Assembly (NCBI RefSeq): GCF_030409055.1
Contig: NZ_CP116619.1
Coordinates: 4,952,924 to 5,016,923 of the forward strand
Direction of reading: 5' to 3'
DNA length: 64,000 bases
DNA from: Trichocoleus desertorum NBK24
GTDB lineage: Bacteria; Cyanobacteriota; Cyanobacteriia; FACHB-46
Each line of letters opens with the position of its first letter. Position 1 is the stretch's first letter. The notes beneath the pieces are model-generated. The model made no database searches, was not told where the DNA came from, and worked only from the letters and a program-made list of their open reading frames with translations. Positions 8,661 through 18,013 of this stretch are shown in pieces. The position numbers were made by a program, and so were the translations under genes.

Positions 8661-9987
8661 ATTCCCAGAACTCATCTGCACTCAAATTGCACTGCTGATT
8701 TTGAGTGGGATATGGTTTTTGAGACGCAATGATGAAATTCCTTTACTCATCAATAGCTTTCTCTTCTATATTGCCTCCTATCGATACTGGGCAGTCACCC
8801 ACGGCCTAAACAACTGGGTCAATATTGGTAACTTAGGCTTTGAGGCGATTACAAAGGAGGCGGCTGTTGGTGCCTTAAGTTACATTGTCTTCGGTCAAAT
8901 CTGTCTGCTAACAACTTATATGTGCCAACAGAGGAGAGTTGTACCACCTGTCATAGAAATTAGAGATAGTGCCTTTAACCGCTGGTTGCGTCCTAAAGTT
9001 ATCTTTTTCGGTTTGCTGTGCTTACCTTTAGTGATCTTCATTCGTGCTCAAGTCGCGGCACAAGTCAGTGCTGGTAGTTCATTAGCGTTTCAGGTGACTG
9101 GCTACTTATACTTATTTCCTATGGTTCTGGTGGGAATTGCTAGCCTAATTCTTTGCCTGTGGAAATTTGGTGGCTTTTCTTCACTGCCAACTAAAATAGC
9201 TGCCATTGCTATTCTTGTAGGTGTATTTTATTACACCTTTGCTCCGACCAGTCGCTTCCAGTTTTTAGGATGGATAATTGCCAGCGGCATCATTTTAGCC
9301 TCTTCTTTGCGACCGAAAACTCGCCTGATTATTTTCGCTACGATTGCTGTGCTAGGTCTGATCTCTTTTGCGGTGGCTGGTGCTTTGCGGAACCCTGAAT
9401 TATCAGGTGATGCACTCAATCAAGCCGCTTTGGAACGAGCCTTCGGAGCAGAAGACGCCAATATGCTCGATGGTTTCGTGCTGATGCAGCAGGTTTATCC
9501 CGAACGTTTAGACTACTCGTTTGGTATGGAACACCTAGAGGTTGTGTTACGTCCTATCCCTAGAGCTTGGTGGCCTCAAAAACCCGTCGGAGGCTACATG
9601 AATAAACTTGGCCTCACAATCAATGGCGGCAAAGCAACATTAGGAATTTCGCAATCTTTATTCGGGTCATTCTACGCCGAAGGTGGACTGTTCGGTATTC
9701 TCATTTTCTCAATCCTTTACGGGACGATTTTTGCCAACATCGTCCGGTATAGTACCGAACTCTATCCCTTTGCTAGCATCTTGGTGCGTGCCATTTTCTG
9801 CGCTTGCCTAATTCCGCTCCTGCGTGGTGGAGATTTACCCGGAATTTATGCCTGGTTCGGCATGGCTTTTTGGCCTTGCTTCTTGTTGCTCTGGAATAAA
9901 CGACGGTATTTTTCCTTGAGATTCTCGCCATTATCCAGGGTTTACCCTTCCCCAGAGATACCGTTTGCAGAGAATCCCTATCCCTAA
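8647..9987 (+). CDS. Wzy-like O-antigen / exopolysaccharide repeat-unit polymerase
   Basis: I start at ATG 8647 (MTLFEFPELICTQIALLILS); the longer in-frame TTG at 8575 adds a segment unlike a membrane protein and lies deep in the upstream gene. The ~446-residue product is almost entirely hydrophobic, with ten or so predicted helices. A long loop before the last helices has PERLDYSFGMEHLEVVLRPIPRAWWPQKP, the type of periplasmic loop seen in Wzy/oligosaccharide polymerases. Sequence is poorly conserved in this family, so the call rests on topology and on its place among glycosyltransferases. Confidence 0.7.
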   Translation: MTLFEFPELICTQIALLILSGIWFLRRNDEIPLLINSFLFYIASYRYWAVTHGLNNWVNIGNLGFEAITKEAAVGALSYIVFGQICLLTTYMCQQRRVVPPVIEIRDSAFNRWLRPKVIFFGLLCLPLVIFIRAQVAAQVSAGSSLAFQVTGYLYLFPMVLVGIASLILCLWKFGGFSSLPTKIAAIAILVGVFYYTFAPTSRFQFLGWIIASGIILASSLRPKTRLIIFATIAVLGLISFAVAGALRNPELSGDALNQAALERAFGAEDANMLDGFVLMQQVYPERLDYSFGMEHLEVVLRPIPRAWWPQKPVGGYMNKLGLTINGGKATLGISQSLFGSFYAEGGLFGILIFSILYGTIFANIVRYSTELYPFASILVRAIFCACLIPLLRGGDLPGIYAWFGMAFWPCFLLLWNKRRYFSLRFSPLSRVYPSPEIPFAENPYP

Positions 9988-10038
9988 AATTTTTTGCCCA
10001 TTGATGCCCGAATCTAGCCTGGTTAAAGTCAGCTAATT

Positions 10039-11235
10039 ATGTATGTAGTTGTCATTTTCTACAATATTGGAGGCTACCATGCTGCTCGGCTGCGTGCTAC
10101 CTACGCGGTTTGTCAGCAACAAGGCTGGAGTTTAACCGCAGTCGAAGTAACAGACAATGCCAAAGAACATCCTTGGGGTGATCTCGAAAAAGAAATCACA
10201 TTCCCTCTCAAAACGCTTTTACCCGTAGCGACGATATCTTCCTCAACGGATCGCAGTCCCAATTCTACTGTTGCAGCTTCTTTGCTAGCCTATTCTCTGG
10301 ATAAGCTTCAACCCGATGTCGTTGCTATCCCTGGGTGGGGACTTCCTTTCGCCCGCGCTGCTCTAGTATGGTGTCAGCGCCACCGCATTCCAGCCATCCT
10401 GATGAGCGAGAGTAAGTGGGACGATGAAAAGCGGCAGTGGTGGAAGGAACAGCTAAAATTTTGGCTTTACGTCAGAAAGTACGATGCTGCGTTGGTGGGT
10501 GGAAAACTGCACCGAGATTACTTAATCGAGCTGGGTTTTCCTGGCGATCGCATTTTCCTCGGCTACGATACGGTTGATAACAGCTATTTCATGCAGCAAG
10601 CTGAGGTGGCTCGGCAAGACCCCATTGCGGCAAGGCAACGGCAGCCAAATATCCCTTGGCGGCCTTATTTTATTGCTGCTACCCGGTTTATTAAACGCAA
10701 AAACGTATTACGGTTTGTGGAAGCTTTTGCCGCTTATCGCCAACACGTTGGAGAAGAGCTAGCATGGAACCTTGTCATTTGTGGGAACGGAGAAGAAGAG
10801 CCTGCTATCCGCCAGATGGTTACCGAAAAAGAACTTGACGATTGCGTTCATCTTCCTGGTTTCATCCCCTATCAAAGGATAGGAGATTGGTATGGTCTAG
10901 CCAACGCTTTCGTTCATCCGGCTCTGCAAGAGCAATGGGGCTTGGTTGTGAATGAAGCTTGTGCTGCTGGACTCCCAGTTCTCTGTAGCCGCACGGTAGG
11001 AGCCTGTCACGAACTCGTTAGCGACACTCATAGCGGTCTGCTGTTCGATCCAGAAAGCGATCGCGATATGACTCGTGTCCTGTTAGCCATACACCAACTA
11101 GATTCAGAGGCACGCACCCGCATGGGACTGTTTAGCCAATCACTGGTTGCTAATTATAGTTCCCAGAGGTTTGCAGAAGGTTTAATCGAGGCGGCGAACA
11201 TTGCCCTTGGACAAGAAATCCCGAAAGCTGTTTGA
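10039..11235 (+). CDS. Glycosyltransferase family 4
   Basis: A 398-residue GT-B enzyme beginning MYVVVIFYNIGGYHAARLRA. The C-terminal donor domain shows YFIAATRFIKRKNVLRFVEAFAAY, then VICGNGEEEPAIRQMV, VHLPGFIPYQRIGDWYGLANAFVHPALQEQWGLVVNEACAAGLPVL, which is a textbook GT4 donor site. It is a soluble cytoplasmic transferase acting on the lipid-linked repeat unit. It follows the polymerase gene by 51 bp on the same strand. Specificity is unknown. Confidence 0.9.
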   Translation: MYVVVIFYNIGGYHAARLRATYAVCQQQGWSLTAVEVTDNAKEHPWGDLEKEITFPLKTLLPVATISSSTDRSPNSTVAASLLAYSLDKLQPDVVAIPGWGLPFARAALVWCQRHRIPAILMSESKWDDEKRQWWKEQLKFWLYVRKYDAALVGGKLHRDYLIELGFPGDRIFLGYDTVDNSYFMQQAEVARQDPIAARQRQPNIPWRPYFIAATRFIKRKNVLRFVEAFAAYRQHVGEELAWNLVICGNGEEEPAIRQMVTEKELDDCVHLPGFIPYQRIGDWYGLANAFVHPALQEQWGLVVNEACAAGLPVLCSRTVGACHELVSDTHSGLLFDPESDRDMTRVLLAIHQLDSEARTRMGLFSQSLVANYSSQRFAEGLIEAANIALGQEIPKAV

Positions 11236-11287
11236 ACTTAACGACTAATTGAGCAATTAGGAAGTAGCCACTCTATTGGGCCAAACC

Positions 11288-11986
11288 ATGTCTGAAGCCA
11301 TTTACACCCAAGGTCAGTATCTTGAAAATAACCCTACGTGGCATATTGAAGATTCAGCTTGGAAAGCAGAGCAAATTTTTAGAGTTATTCAAAACAACAA
11401 TCTCCAACCTTTATCGATTTGTGAGGTTGGATGTGGCTCCGGTGAAATCCTCAATCAACTCTACCTAAAAATGCCCGACGGTCTGAATTTTACGGGCTAT
11501 GAGATTTCCCCACAAGTTTATCAAAACTGTCAGGAAAAAGCTAAGGATAGATTGAGCTTTAAGTTGGGAAATTTCTATCAAGAGGAAAATACTTACTTTG
11601 ATTTGTTATTATGCATTGATGTTTTTGAACATATTGAAGATTACTTCGGTTTTTTAAAAAACCTGCGTCAAAAATCAAAGTATCAAATATTTCATATTCC
11701 CTTGGATATTTCAGTTTCTTCAGTTTTAAGAAGCACACCGATTTTAACAGCACGCCAACTAGTCGGTCACCTTCATTACTTTTCTAAAGAAACAGCTCTA
11801 GCCACCTTAAGAGACACAGGCTACGAAATTTGCGATTATTTCTACACAGCCGGTTCTATTGATTTGCCTGTCAAGCATTTCAAAACGTTATTAGGCAACT
11901 TGCCCCGGAAAGTATTGTATAGCCTGAATCAAGACATTGCAGTCCGACTCCTAGGTGGATACTCTCTGTTAGTACTTACACGGTAA
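11288..11986 (+). CDS. Class I SAM-dependent methyltransferase
   Basis: The start is taken as ATG 11288 (MSEAIYTQGQYLENNPTWH); a TTG at 11276 is in frame but weaker. About 232 residues. The SAM-binding motif is SICEVGCGSGEILNQL, with the acidic ribose contact in FTGYEISPQVY and the post-I motif FDLLLCIDVFEHIEDYFGFL of the Methyltransf_11/23 group. It is the third methyltransferase of the glycan locus and the last forward gene before the reverse-strand sulfotransferase. The substrate is probably a sugar or a terminal cap, by context only. Confidence 0.8.
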   Translation: MSEAIYTQGQYLENNPTWHIEDSAWKAEQIFRVIQNNNLQPLSICEVGCGSGEILNQLYLKMPDGLNFTGYEISPQVYQNCQEKAKDRLSFKLGNFYQEENTYFDLLLCIDVFEHIEDYFGFLKNLRQKSKYQIFHIPLDISVSSVLRSTPILTARQLVGHLHYFSKETALATLRDTGYEICDYFYTAGSIDLPVKHFKTLLGNLPRKVLYSLNQDIAVRLLGGYSLLVLTR

Positions 11987-12076
11987 AACTGCCTTCTAAT
12001 TTTACAGCAGTAGTGCGTAGATCTTACCTACTTAATCATGGAGGCCGCTCGTAATGTATTTAACCGCAACTTATTA

Positions 12077-13048
12077 TTAACAGCAGATGTTTTCCAAGGG
12101 AATAGCCCGATTCGCAAACCCAAAACGTTCTTGGTAACAATTAAAAGCATCGCACATTCTCGGTGGCAAGCTGAGAGTCTCTCTCAAATTAGGGGGAGTT
12201 GGCCTAATCATGTTAGTTGCTTGATTAAACCAGAGTTTTGTGCTACCTAGCTCTAGAAATTTACAGAGATTACGTAATGTATTTTCTGGATTTACAGTTA
12301 ACTGCTCGTATGTAACTTCATAGAGGCGATCGCCAAGTTGTTCGCGCCAGCGATCTACTTCACCCAAACTCACCAACCATTCGTAAGCACCTTTCGAGCG
12401 GTGGTTTTCACATAATTCTACTTCTTCAGGATAGTAGCTTGCCAAGGCCCCATCCCGTGACAAAGCCTTCCACTTATAGTTTTCTACTCCCCACCACTGG
12501 TTGAGATTGGGCTTACCTGCAATTTTATAGCTATTGGTTAAAGCAATCCGCTCAATTGAGCAGGAAACATCAACACCATTACGAATGATATGGATGAATT
12601 TTGCCTGAGGGGTCAAGCTATTTAAATAGCCTAGTCTCATCGCATTGAGGGGAGTTTTCTCTAGTAACAGATTCTCTTTGGGATTCATAACGTTACTAAA
12701 AAAAATTCGATTAAAACGTAATTTTGCTACCTCCGTTGCGTCAGCTTCATCCATCATGAATTTAGCATTAATCCGATGATAAAGATTCAGAACATCAGTC
12801 ATGGGATCGATAACAGACCAAAGATGATAAGGCTCAAAAAAATAGTTTACGTTATTGTGAATTGAAAATAATTGTCCGAGAACAGTGGTGCCCGAACGAC
12901 CACACCCAAGGATGAATGCAACATTTTGGGTAGAAATAGTCCGTTCATTTAAAGTTCTTTCTTGAGCTTTATACTCTGCTGATTTTCTTAAAAAGCTATA
13001 TTTTAAGGCTCGCAACCAGGGTTTTAATGAATTAGAATCCTGTTTCAT
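12077..13048 (-). CDS. PAPS-dependent sulfotransferase
   Basis: The start is set at ATG (complement of 13046-13048, MKQDSNSLKPWLRALK); an upstream in-frame TTG at 13126 would overlap the divergent gene. About 323 residues. The 5'-phosphosulfate-binding loop FILGCGRSGTTVLGQLF lies at residues 45-61, and the 3'-phosphate-binding strand FIHIIRNGVDVSCS around residue 165. It would move sulfate from PAPS to a carbohydrate or small-molecule hydroxyl. It is the only reverse gene in the glycan locus, and points to a sulfated polymer, as known for several cyanobacterial exopolysaccharides. Confidence 0.8.
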   Translation of the reverse strand: MKQDSNSLKPWLRALKYSFLRKSAEYKAQERTLNERTISTQNVAFILGCGRSGTTVLGQLFSIHNNVNYFFEPYHLWSVIDPMTDVLNLYHRINAKFMMDEADATEVAKLRFNRIFFSNVMNPKENLLLEKTPLNAMRLGYLNSLTPQAKFIHIIRNGVDVSCSIERIALTNSYKIAGKPNLNQWWGVENYKWKALSRDGALASYYPEEVELCENHRSKGAYEWLVSLGEVDRWREQLGDRLYEVTYEQLTVNPENTLRNLCKFLELGSTKLWFNQATNMIRPTPPNLRETLSLPPRMCDAFNCYQERFGFANRAIPLENICC

Positions 13049-13104
13049 AACAAAATATTTAGTTTTCTGAGCAACTGTTTTCTTCTTTCTATTGTAGAAT
13101 TCTA

Positions 13105-14349
13105 ATGCTCCATCCGACAAGTTCAACTTTATTGGTAGAAATTAATGTTTCCCAAAAAATGAGGTTGGCTTTGAAAATTTTAATGATTAGCCCTTATATG
13201 GGTTCGATTTATGGTGGAACTTCCAAGGTAGTTAAAGACTTAGCCCAAGAATTGGGAAATCTTGGCATCACCGTTGATATCATCACAACAAATGCTAATG
13301 GTTCAGACAGGTTAGACGTTCCTCTAAACATCTGGATGCAAGAGAACTATTATCGAGTGCAGTACTTTCCTTGCTGGCATCGCTATGACTTCATTGTCAG
13401 CCAATCTCTAATCGCTTGGTTGTTTAATCATGTCGTTGATTACGACTTAGTTCACACCAATACCGTTTTTTCACCGCTAGTTTCACTCACGCACTGGATA
13501 TGTAACTTACGCAAAGTGCCCTATCTGATTACGCCGCACGGTATGCTAGAACCTTGGGCACTGTCCTACAAAGCTTGGAAGAAACGATTCTACTACGCTC
13601 TGTTTGAAAAGCCTGTTCTCCAACAGACTAGTGCGATCCATGTTTTGGCAAATTCTGAAGCCGATAATCTACAGTCTCTTGGTTTTCAACAGGCTGTTGT
13701 TGTCCCCAATGGTATTCATCGACAAGAATTTGAAACCCTGCCAGATCCAGAAATTTTCTATCAACAATTTCCTACTACTGTAAATAAAACCATAATTTTG
13801 TTCCTCGGTCGCATTGACCCGAAAAAAGGACTTGATCTACTTGCTCCTGCCTTTGCCAAAGTTCATCAGCAATTTCCTCATACCCATTTAGTTATAGCAG
13901 GACCAGATAGCATCGGTTTTCTGCCTATTGCTCAAAGCTATTTTGAACAAGCAGGTGTTCTAGAATCTGTAACTTTCGCCGATATGCTGACTGGTTGTTT
14001 GAAATATGCGGCTTTAGCTGCTGCCAGTTTATATGTTTCCCCTTCATACTCGGAGGGATTCAGTATGTCTGTACTAGAGGGGCTGGCTTCTGGTGTCCCT
14101 TGCGTGATTACCACAGGTTGTAATTTTCCCGAAGCGGCAAGGGCAGATGCTGCATGTGTAGTTGATATTGATGTTGACTCAATTGCAAATGCTTTACTGA
14201 AATGTTTGGGTGATTCGAGGCAGGCTAGGGAAATGGGCGATCGCGCCCGTCAATTTATTTTTCAAAACTATACTTGGGATGTAGCTGCAAGAAAACTGCT
14301 CCAGGTTTATACAGCTATTCTAAATCAGCAGCCTTTGCCAGAGTTTTAA
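13105..14349 (+). CDS. Glycosyltransferase family 4
   Basis: A 414-residue GT-B enzyme. ATG 13105 gives a longer N-terminus, but ATG 13159 (MRLALKILMISPYMG) sits right before the first beta strand and is equally plausible. The acceptor loop is YGGTSKVVKDLAQEL. The donor domain has IILFLGRIDPKKGLDLLAPAFAKV, LVIAGPDS and LYVSPSYSEGFSMSVLEGLASGVPCVITTGCNFPE, the full GT4 signature. It is divergent from the sulfotransferase gene and ends the polysaccharide locus, 38 bp from the convergent kinase gene. Confidence 0.9.
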   Translation: MLHPTSSTLLVEINVSQKMRLALKILMISPYMGSIYGGTSKVVKDLAQELGNLGITVDIITTNANGSDRLDVPLNIWMQENYYRVQYFPCWHRYDFIVSQSLIAWLFNHVVDYDLVHTNTVFSPLVSLTHWICNLRKVPYLITPHGMLEPWALSYKAWKKRFYYALFEKPVLQQTSAIHVLANSEADNLQSLGFQQAVVVPNGIHRQEFETLPDPEIFYQQFPTTVNKTIILFLGRIDPKKGLDLLAPAFAKVHQQFPHTHLVIAGPDSIGFLPIAQSYFEQAGVLESVTFADMLTGCLKYAALAAASLYVSPSYSEGFSMSVLEGLASGVPCVITTGCNFPEAARADAACVVDIDVDSIANALLKCLGDSRQAREMGDRARQFIFQNYTWDVAARKLLQVYTAILNQQPLPEF

Positions 14350-14387
14350 GTTACTTTTTGGTTGCCTGCTCGAAGTGATCGCTGACT

Positions 14388-15719
14388 TTACGAAAAGTGG
14401 TGCAAGGGTAATCGAATGATAAACTCTGCTCCCCCGTCTGGAGTACAACCAACTTCAATTTCGCCTTGGTGTTTCTCAATAATTTGATAGCAGATAGATA
14501 GCCCTAGCCCTGTTCCCTGACCCACAGGCTTCGTGGTAAAAAACGGATCGAACAACTTGCTTTGGATTTCTAGCGGAATCCCCAAACCATTATCTTGAAT
14601 TCGCACTTGCACTTGATGGGAATTCAGCAGCTCTGTCTGAATCTTAATTTCCTTGTTAGGCTTCTCCGAGTCTTCTAGCAATGCATCCATCGCATTGTTC
14701 AGAATATTCATGAATACTTGATTTAGCTGAGCGGGATAGCACTCCACCAAAGGTAAATCCTGATATTCCTTGATGATGGTAATGCCTTGCTTAATCCGAT
14801 GATTCAAAATCAATAACGTGCTGTCAATGCCTTCGTGTAAGTTGACTGGCTTCATTTCAGCTTGATCCAGCCGTGAGAAATTACGTAATGACAGCACAAT
14901 CTGTCGAATGCGATCGGTTCCTATTTTCATTGAAGACAATGTTTTGGGCAGATCGTCAGCAACAAAATTTAGGTCAATAGTTTCAATATAATTTTGAATC
15001 TTTGGGCTTGGCTCAGGGTACTCTTCCTGATAAAGATTAACTAGGTCTAATAGTTCTTGAATATAGCTTTCAATATGTTTGAGATTGCCGTAAATAAAAT
15101 TAACAGGATTATTGATTTCGTGCGCTACCCCCGCCACCATCTGACCCAAACTCGACATCTTCTCGGTTTGGATTAGTTGAGATTGAGTTTTACGTAACTC
15201 TTGCAAAGTTTGCTCTAATTTTTGGGCTTGTGCTTGGGCAGTGAGAGCAGCCGTTTGAGCTTGATGATTTAGATAAGCTCTGGAGTGATATCTCAGGCGA
15301 GCCACAAGTTCAATTTTGTCAGGCAACTTCACCAAGTAATCGTTAATCCCCAAGGCAAAGGCTTCTGCTTTCACCTTCGGCTCATCTTTAGTTGAAAGCA
15401 CAATGAGCGGAATATTAAGGGTAATGGGATTAGAGCGAAAATGTCGCACTAACATTAACCCGTCAATGTTAGGCATGACCAAGTCTTGCAAAATTACCGT
15501 AGGAGCAATTTCCTTAGCCAATTGAATCGCTTGCCCAGGATCATTGCAGTAATGAAAGACAATATCTGGCTCAGAAGCCAGCATACGTCGAATGGCTTCC
15601 CCGATAATAATTTGATCATCAATTAGTAGAACTACAATCTGAGGAGCTATGGCAAGCGATGCTGGTTCGCTCAAGCATTCTAGATGGTCAGTAGCAATTT
15701 CTTGTGACATTGAGATCAT
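14388..15719 (-). CDS. WspR-type receiver fused to a histidine kinase
   Basis: A 443-residue cytoplasmic protein. An N-terminal receiver (about 27-150) has the acidic pair D34/D35, phosphoacceptor D79 in VILQDLVMPNIDG, the Thr/Ser of IVLSTKDEP and Lys in DYLVKLPDKIELVARLRYHSR. These runs match, as I recall it, the receiver of Pseudomonas WspR far more than a generic receiver. A coiled coil (150-190) leads to a HisKA domain with H200 in MVAGVAHEINNPVNFIYGN and a HATPase with N, G1 and G2 boxes (DNGLGIP, GTGLGLSI). No GGDEF domain is present. It is divergent from the Wsp-like operon, so CheA of that operon is its likely phosphodonor. Confidence 0.85.
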   Translation of the reverse strand: MISMSQEIATDHLECLSEPASLAIAPQIVVLLIDDQIIIGEAIRRMLASEPDIVFHYCNDPGQAIQLAKEIAPTVILQDLVMPNIDGLMLVRHFRSNPITLNIPLIVLSTKDEPKVKAEAFALGINDYLVKLPDKIELVARLRYHSRAYLNHQAQTAALTAQAQAQKLEQTLQELRKTQSQLIQTEKMSSLGQMVAGVAHEINNPVNFIYGNLKHIESYIQELLDLVNLYQEEYPEPSPKIQNYIETIDLNFVADDLPKTLSSMKIGTDRIRQIVLSLRNFSRLDQAEMKPVNLHEGIDSTLLILNHRIKQGITIIKEYQDLPLVECYPAQLNQVFMNILNNAMDALLEDSEKPNKEIKIQTELLNSHQVQVRIQDNGLGIPLEIQSKLFDPFFTTKPVGQGTGLGLSICYQIIEKHQGEIEVGCTPDGGAEFIIRLPLHHFS

Positions 15720-16145
15720 AAGCCAGGTTGATGAGATGATTGGGGCTTAATGCATGAATCTGTGTAAATATAAAGGCTTGAAGTGAAGGATTGAAGGATC
15801 TAAGTTTTAGAATGAATTTGACAATGTGTTGAATCGTTTAAATGACTAAATCTTAGGATTTAACCACTTCCAATCTATTAGAAGATGGCATTTGAGTTCA
15901 CTCTGGCGGTAGCAAGGTTGGCGGCAAAGAATTAGTTTGTTATCAATGCTAAGTAGTGAAAATATAATTTGATAGTTTAGCCTATACGCTATAGTTCCCT
16001 AATCCGTATTTTGGCTAATCTTCTTCCATCAAGTGACTGGATAAATTTTGCTCTAGTTTGGTCACTCTAGAAGTAACTCTCAGCGATCACCCCCGATCAC
16101 TGGCTGAGATGCCTGAAATTCTATTGGATCTCGTTAGTCTCCCTT
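15720..16145. promoter_or_regulatory. Divergent intergenic region between receiver-kinase and chemosensory operon
   Basis: No gene is visible in these 426 bases. They must carry the promoters of both the reverse kinase gene and the forward cheW-first operon. Two small inverted repeats lie near the operon start: AGTGAC/GTCACT (16032-16037 with 16061-16066) and TCTCAGC/GCTGAGA (16078-16084 with 16103-16109). The latter is 37 bases before the ATG and could fold in the 5' leader. No promoter boxes could be fixed with confidence. Confidence 0.45.
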
Positions 16146-16598
16146 ATGTTAATGCTGCTCTTTGCAATCGATGATGAGCGTTATGCCTTGGAGGGTCAGC
16201 AGGTAGTAGAAGTGCTGCCTTTGGTGAGCCTGACAAAACCGCATCAAGCGCCCCCTTGTGTTTCTGGCCTTCTGCACTATCGAGGCTCTATGATTCCTGT
16301 TGTTGATCTATGCCAACTGATTCGGGGTCGTCCTTGTCGCTCCTTTTTAAGTACTCGGATTATTGTGGCTCGCTTTCTCACCTCAGATAACCAGACCCAA
16401 GTTTTGGGTTTACTGGCAGAAAGAGTCACGCAGACCTTTGATGCCGCAGATGCCACGCCTATCCCGATCGGAATGGTTGTAGATACAGCGGCTTATTTGG
16501 GGAATAAAGTCTTAGATGCTCAAGGCATTATCCAGTGTCTTCACGTAGAACATCTGTTGTCTCCAGAACAACGAGCTAGTCTGCCAGTCGTGCAATAA
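16146..16598 (+). CDS. CheW-type coupling protein (WspB-like)
   Basis: A 150-residue single CheW domain. It begins LLFAIDDERYALEGQQVVEVLPLV, followed by VSGLLHYRGSMIPVVDLCQLI, the conserved CheW core, and LGLLAERVTQTF. It couples receptors to the CheA kinase on the cytoplasmic face of the membrane. It is the first gene of the operon, and its position before a CheR-TPR gene matches WspB in the Pseudomonas wsp order. The next gene begins 12 bases after its stop. Confidence 0.88.
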   Translation: MLMLLFAIDDERYALEGQQVVEVLPLVSLTKPHQAPPCVSGLLHYRGSMIPVVDLCQLIRGRPCRSFLSTRIIVARFLTSDNQTQVLGLLAERVTQTFDAADATPIPIGMVVDTAAYLGNKVLDAQGIIQCLHVEHLLSPEQRASLPVVQ

Positions 16599-16609
16599 GG
16601 TATCTGAGA

Positions 16610-17977
16610 ATGATCCAGGCTGCAATCGAGAATTTACTCAGACAAAAAATTGGGTTGAATGCAGCTGCGATTGGCTCGAATACGATCGCTAGAGCCGTCA
16701 GACATCGCATGACTAAGTGTGCCCTAGACGATGTTGCAACTTATCTCACTCAATTACAGACCTCAGCGGCAGAACTAGAAGCGCTGATTGAAACGATTGT
16801 GGTGCCCGAAACCTGGTTTTTCCGCGATCGCGAACCCTTCGTGCTTCTGGCTCACTATGTAATGTCTGAGTGGTTGCCTGCCCACCCCAACCAAGTCTTG
16901 AGAATTTTGAGTGCGCCTTGTTCTACAGGAGAGGAGCCTTATTCCATCGCGATCGCCTTGCTGGAAGCGGGGTTGACAGCTTCACAATTTCGGATTGATG
17001 CAGTGGATATTAGCCAAAAAGCGCTGCAAAAAGCGCAACAAGCTATTTACGATGAGTATTCGTTCCGAGGCACTGCTGCGCTCGGCAAGCAGCTAGAAAC
17101 TCAGGCTCAAGGCAGTGAAAAAAACAGTTTTCTCAAAGAGCAATACTTTCAGCGCCTGACAGAGGGCTACCAGCTCCATGAATCGGTGCGGAAAACAGTT
17201 AATTTTATTCAGGGAAATGTTTTAGAATCTCAGGCTTTATGGGGCCAATCAATCTACAATGTGGTGTTTTGCCGCAACTTGCTGATTTATCTGGATCAAG
17301 CTGCCAGAGAGCAAACCGTTTGTCGTTTAGATCAATTGCTGGTAAAGCAGGGATTATTCTTTGTCGGCCATTCTGAAATGGGGCAATTACCTTCCGCTCG
17401 GTTTAACCCAGTTCGACATTCGCTTGCCTTTGCTTTCCGTAAGCTAGACCATTGCCCTCCAGATAAAGCCCAATTCCTACAAACCCACGCTCAGTCTAGT
17501 CAGAAACGCAGTCCAGCGGCTCAGTCCCATCCAAAAAGAGACTCCGCCTTAGTTCAGAAATCTCCAGAGTTAAAGCCAGCGCATCCTGAGACTCTTGCTT
17601 CAAGTGTGCGGTCAAGCGGAACTAACTCCCAAACTGGCTCCCAGGTGATTGCTCAAGCGATCGCTGAAAAATCTTCTTTAACGGCTGCCAAAGCATTAGC
17701 TGATAAAGGTCAATTAACCGAGGCAGTCGTTGCTTGTGAAGTTTACCTCAACCGCCATCCTAGTTGCGCGGAAGCCTATTGTCTGTTGGGACAACTTTAC
17801 CAAGCAGTAGAGCAAGAAACAGCAGCCGAGCAATGTTTTCGTAAAGCGGTTTACTTGCAGCCCCAGCATGAAGAAGCATTGTTACATCTAGTTTTATTAA
17901 AGGAACAGTCAGGGGATGTAGCAAGCGCAAAGGTTCTACGGCAGCGATTACAACGAATTCATGTTTCTCAAAGCTGA
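16610..17977 (+). CDS. CheR-type MCP methyltransferase with C-terminal TPR (WspC-like)
   Basis: A 455-residue protein. The N-terminal helical CheR domain is followed by the SAM site LRILSAPCSTGEEPYSIAIALLEAG and NVVFCRNLLIYLD. A low-complexity Ser/Gln/Pro linker (about 285-340) leads to tetratricopeptide-like helices (about 350-450, including AEAYCLLGQLYQAVEQETAAEQCFRKAVYLQP). It methylates glutamates of the MCPs next door. A CheR fused to TPR is the hallmark of WspC-type proteins. None of the three MCPs ends in an obvious CheR-tethering pentapeptide, so the TPR may do the docking. Confidence 0.9.
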   Translation: MIQAAIENLLRQKIGLNAAAIGSNTIARAVRHRMTKCALDDVATYLTQLQTSAAELEALIETIVVPETWFFRDREPFVLLAHYVMSEWLPAHPNQVLRILSAPCSTGEEPYSIAIALLEAGLTASQFRIDAVDISQKALQKAQQAIYDEYSFRGTAALGKQLETQAQGSEKNSFLKEQYFQRLTEGYQLHESVRKTVNFIQGNVLESQALWGQSIYNVVFCRNLLIYLDQAAREQTVCRLDQLLVKQGLFFVGHSEMGQLPSARFNPVRHSLAFAFRKLDHCPPDKAQFLQTHAQSSQKRSPAAQSHPKRDSALVQKSPELKPAHPETLASSVRSSGTNSQTGSQVIAQAIAEKSSLTAAKALADKGQLTEAVVACEVYLNRHPSCAEAYCLLGQLYQAVEQETAAEQCFRKAVYLQPQHEEALLHLVLLKEQSGDVASAKVLRQRLQRIHVSQS

Positions 17978-18013
17978 TCCTCAACTCACCTGAGCTAATG
18001 TGAATCTTTTTTG

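Noticed and set aside
12038-12250. Short forward frame over the 3' end of the sulfotransferase gene
   Set aside because: Opposite to a conserved coding region and no recognisable motif.
16078-16109. Leader hairpin as a riboswitch
   Set aside because: A 7-bp stem alone with no conserved aptamer features does not support a riboswitch.
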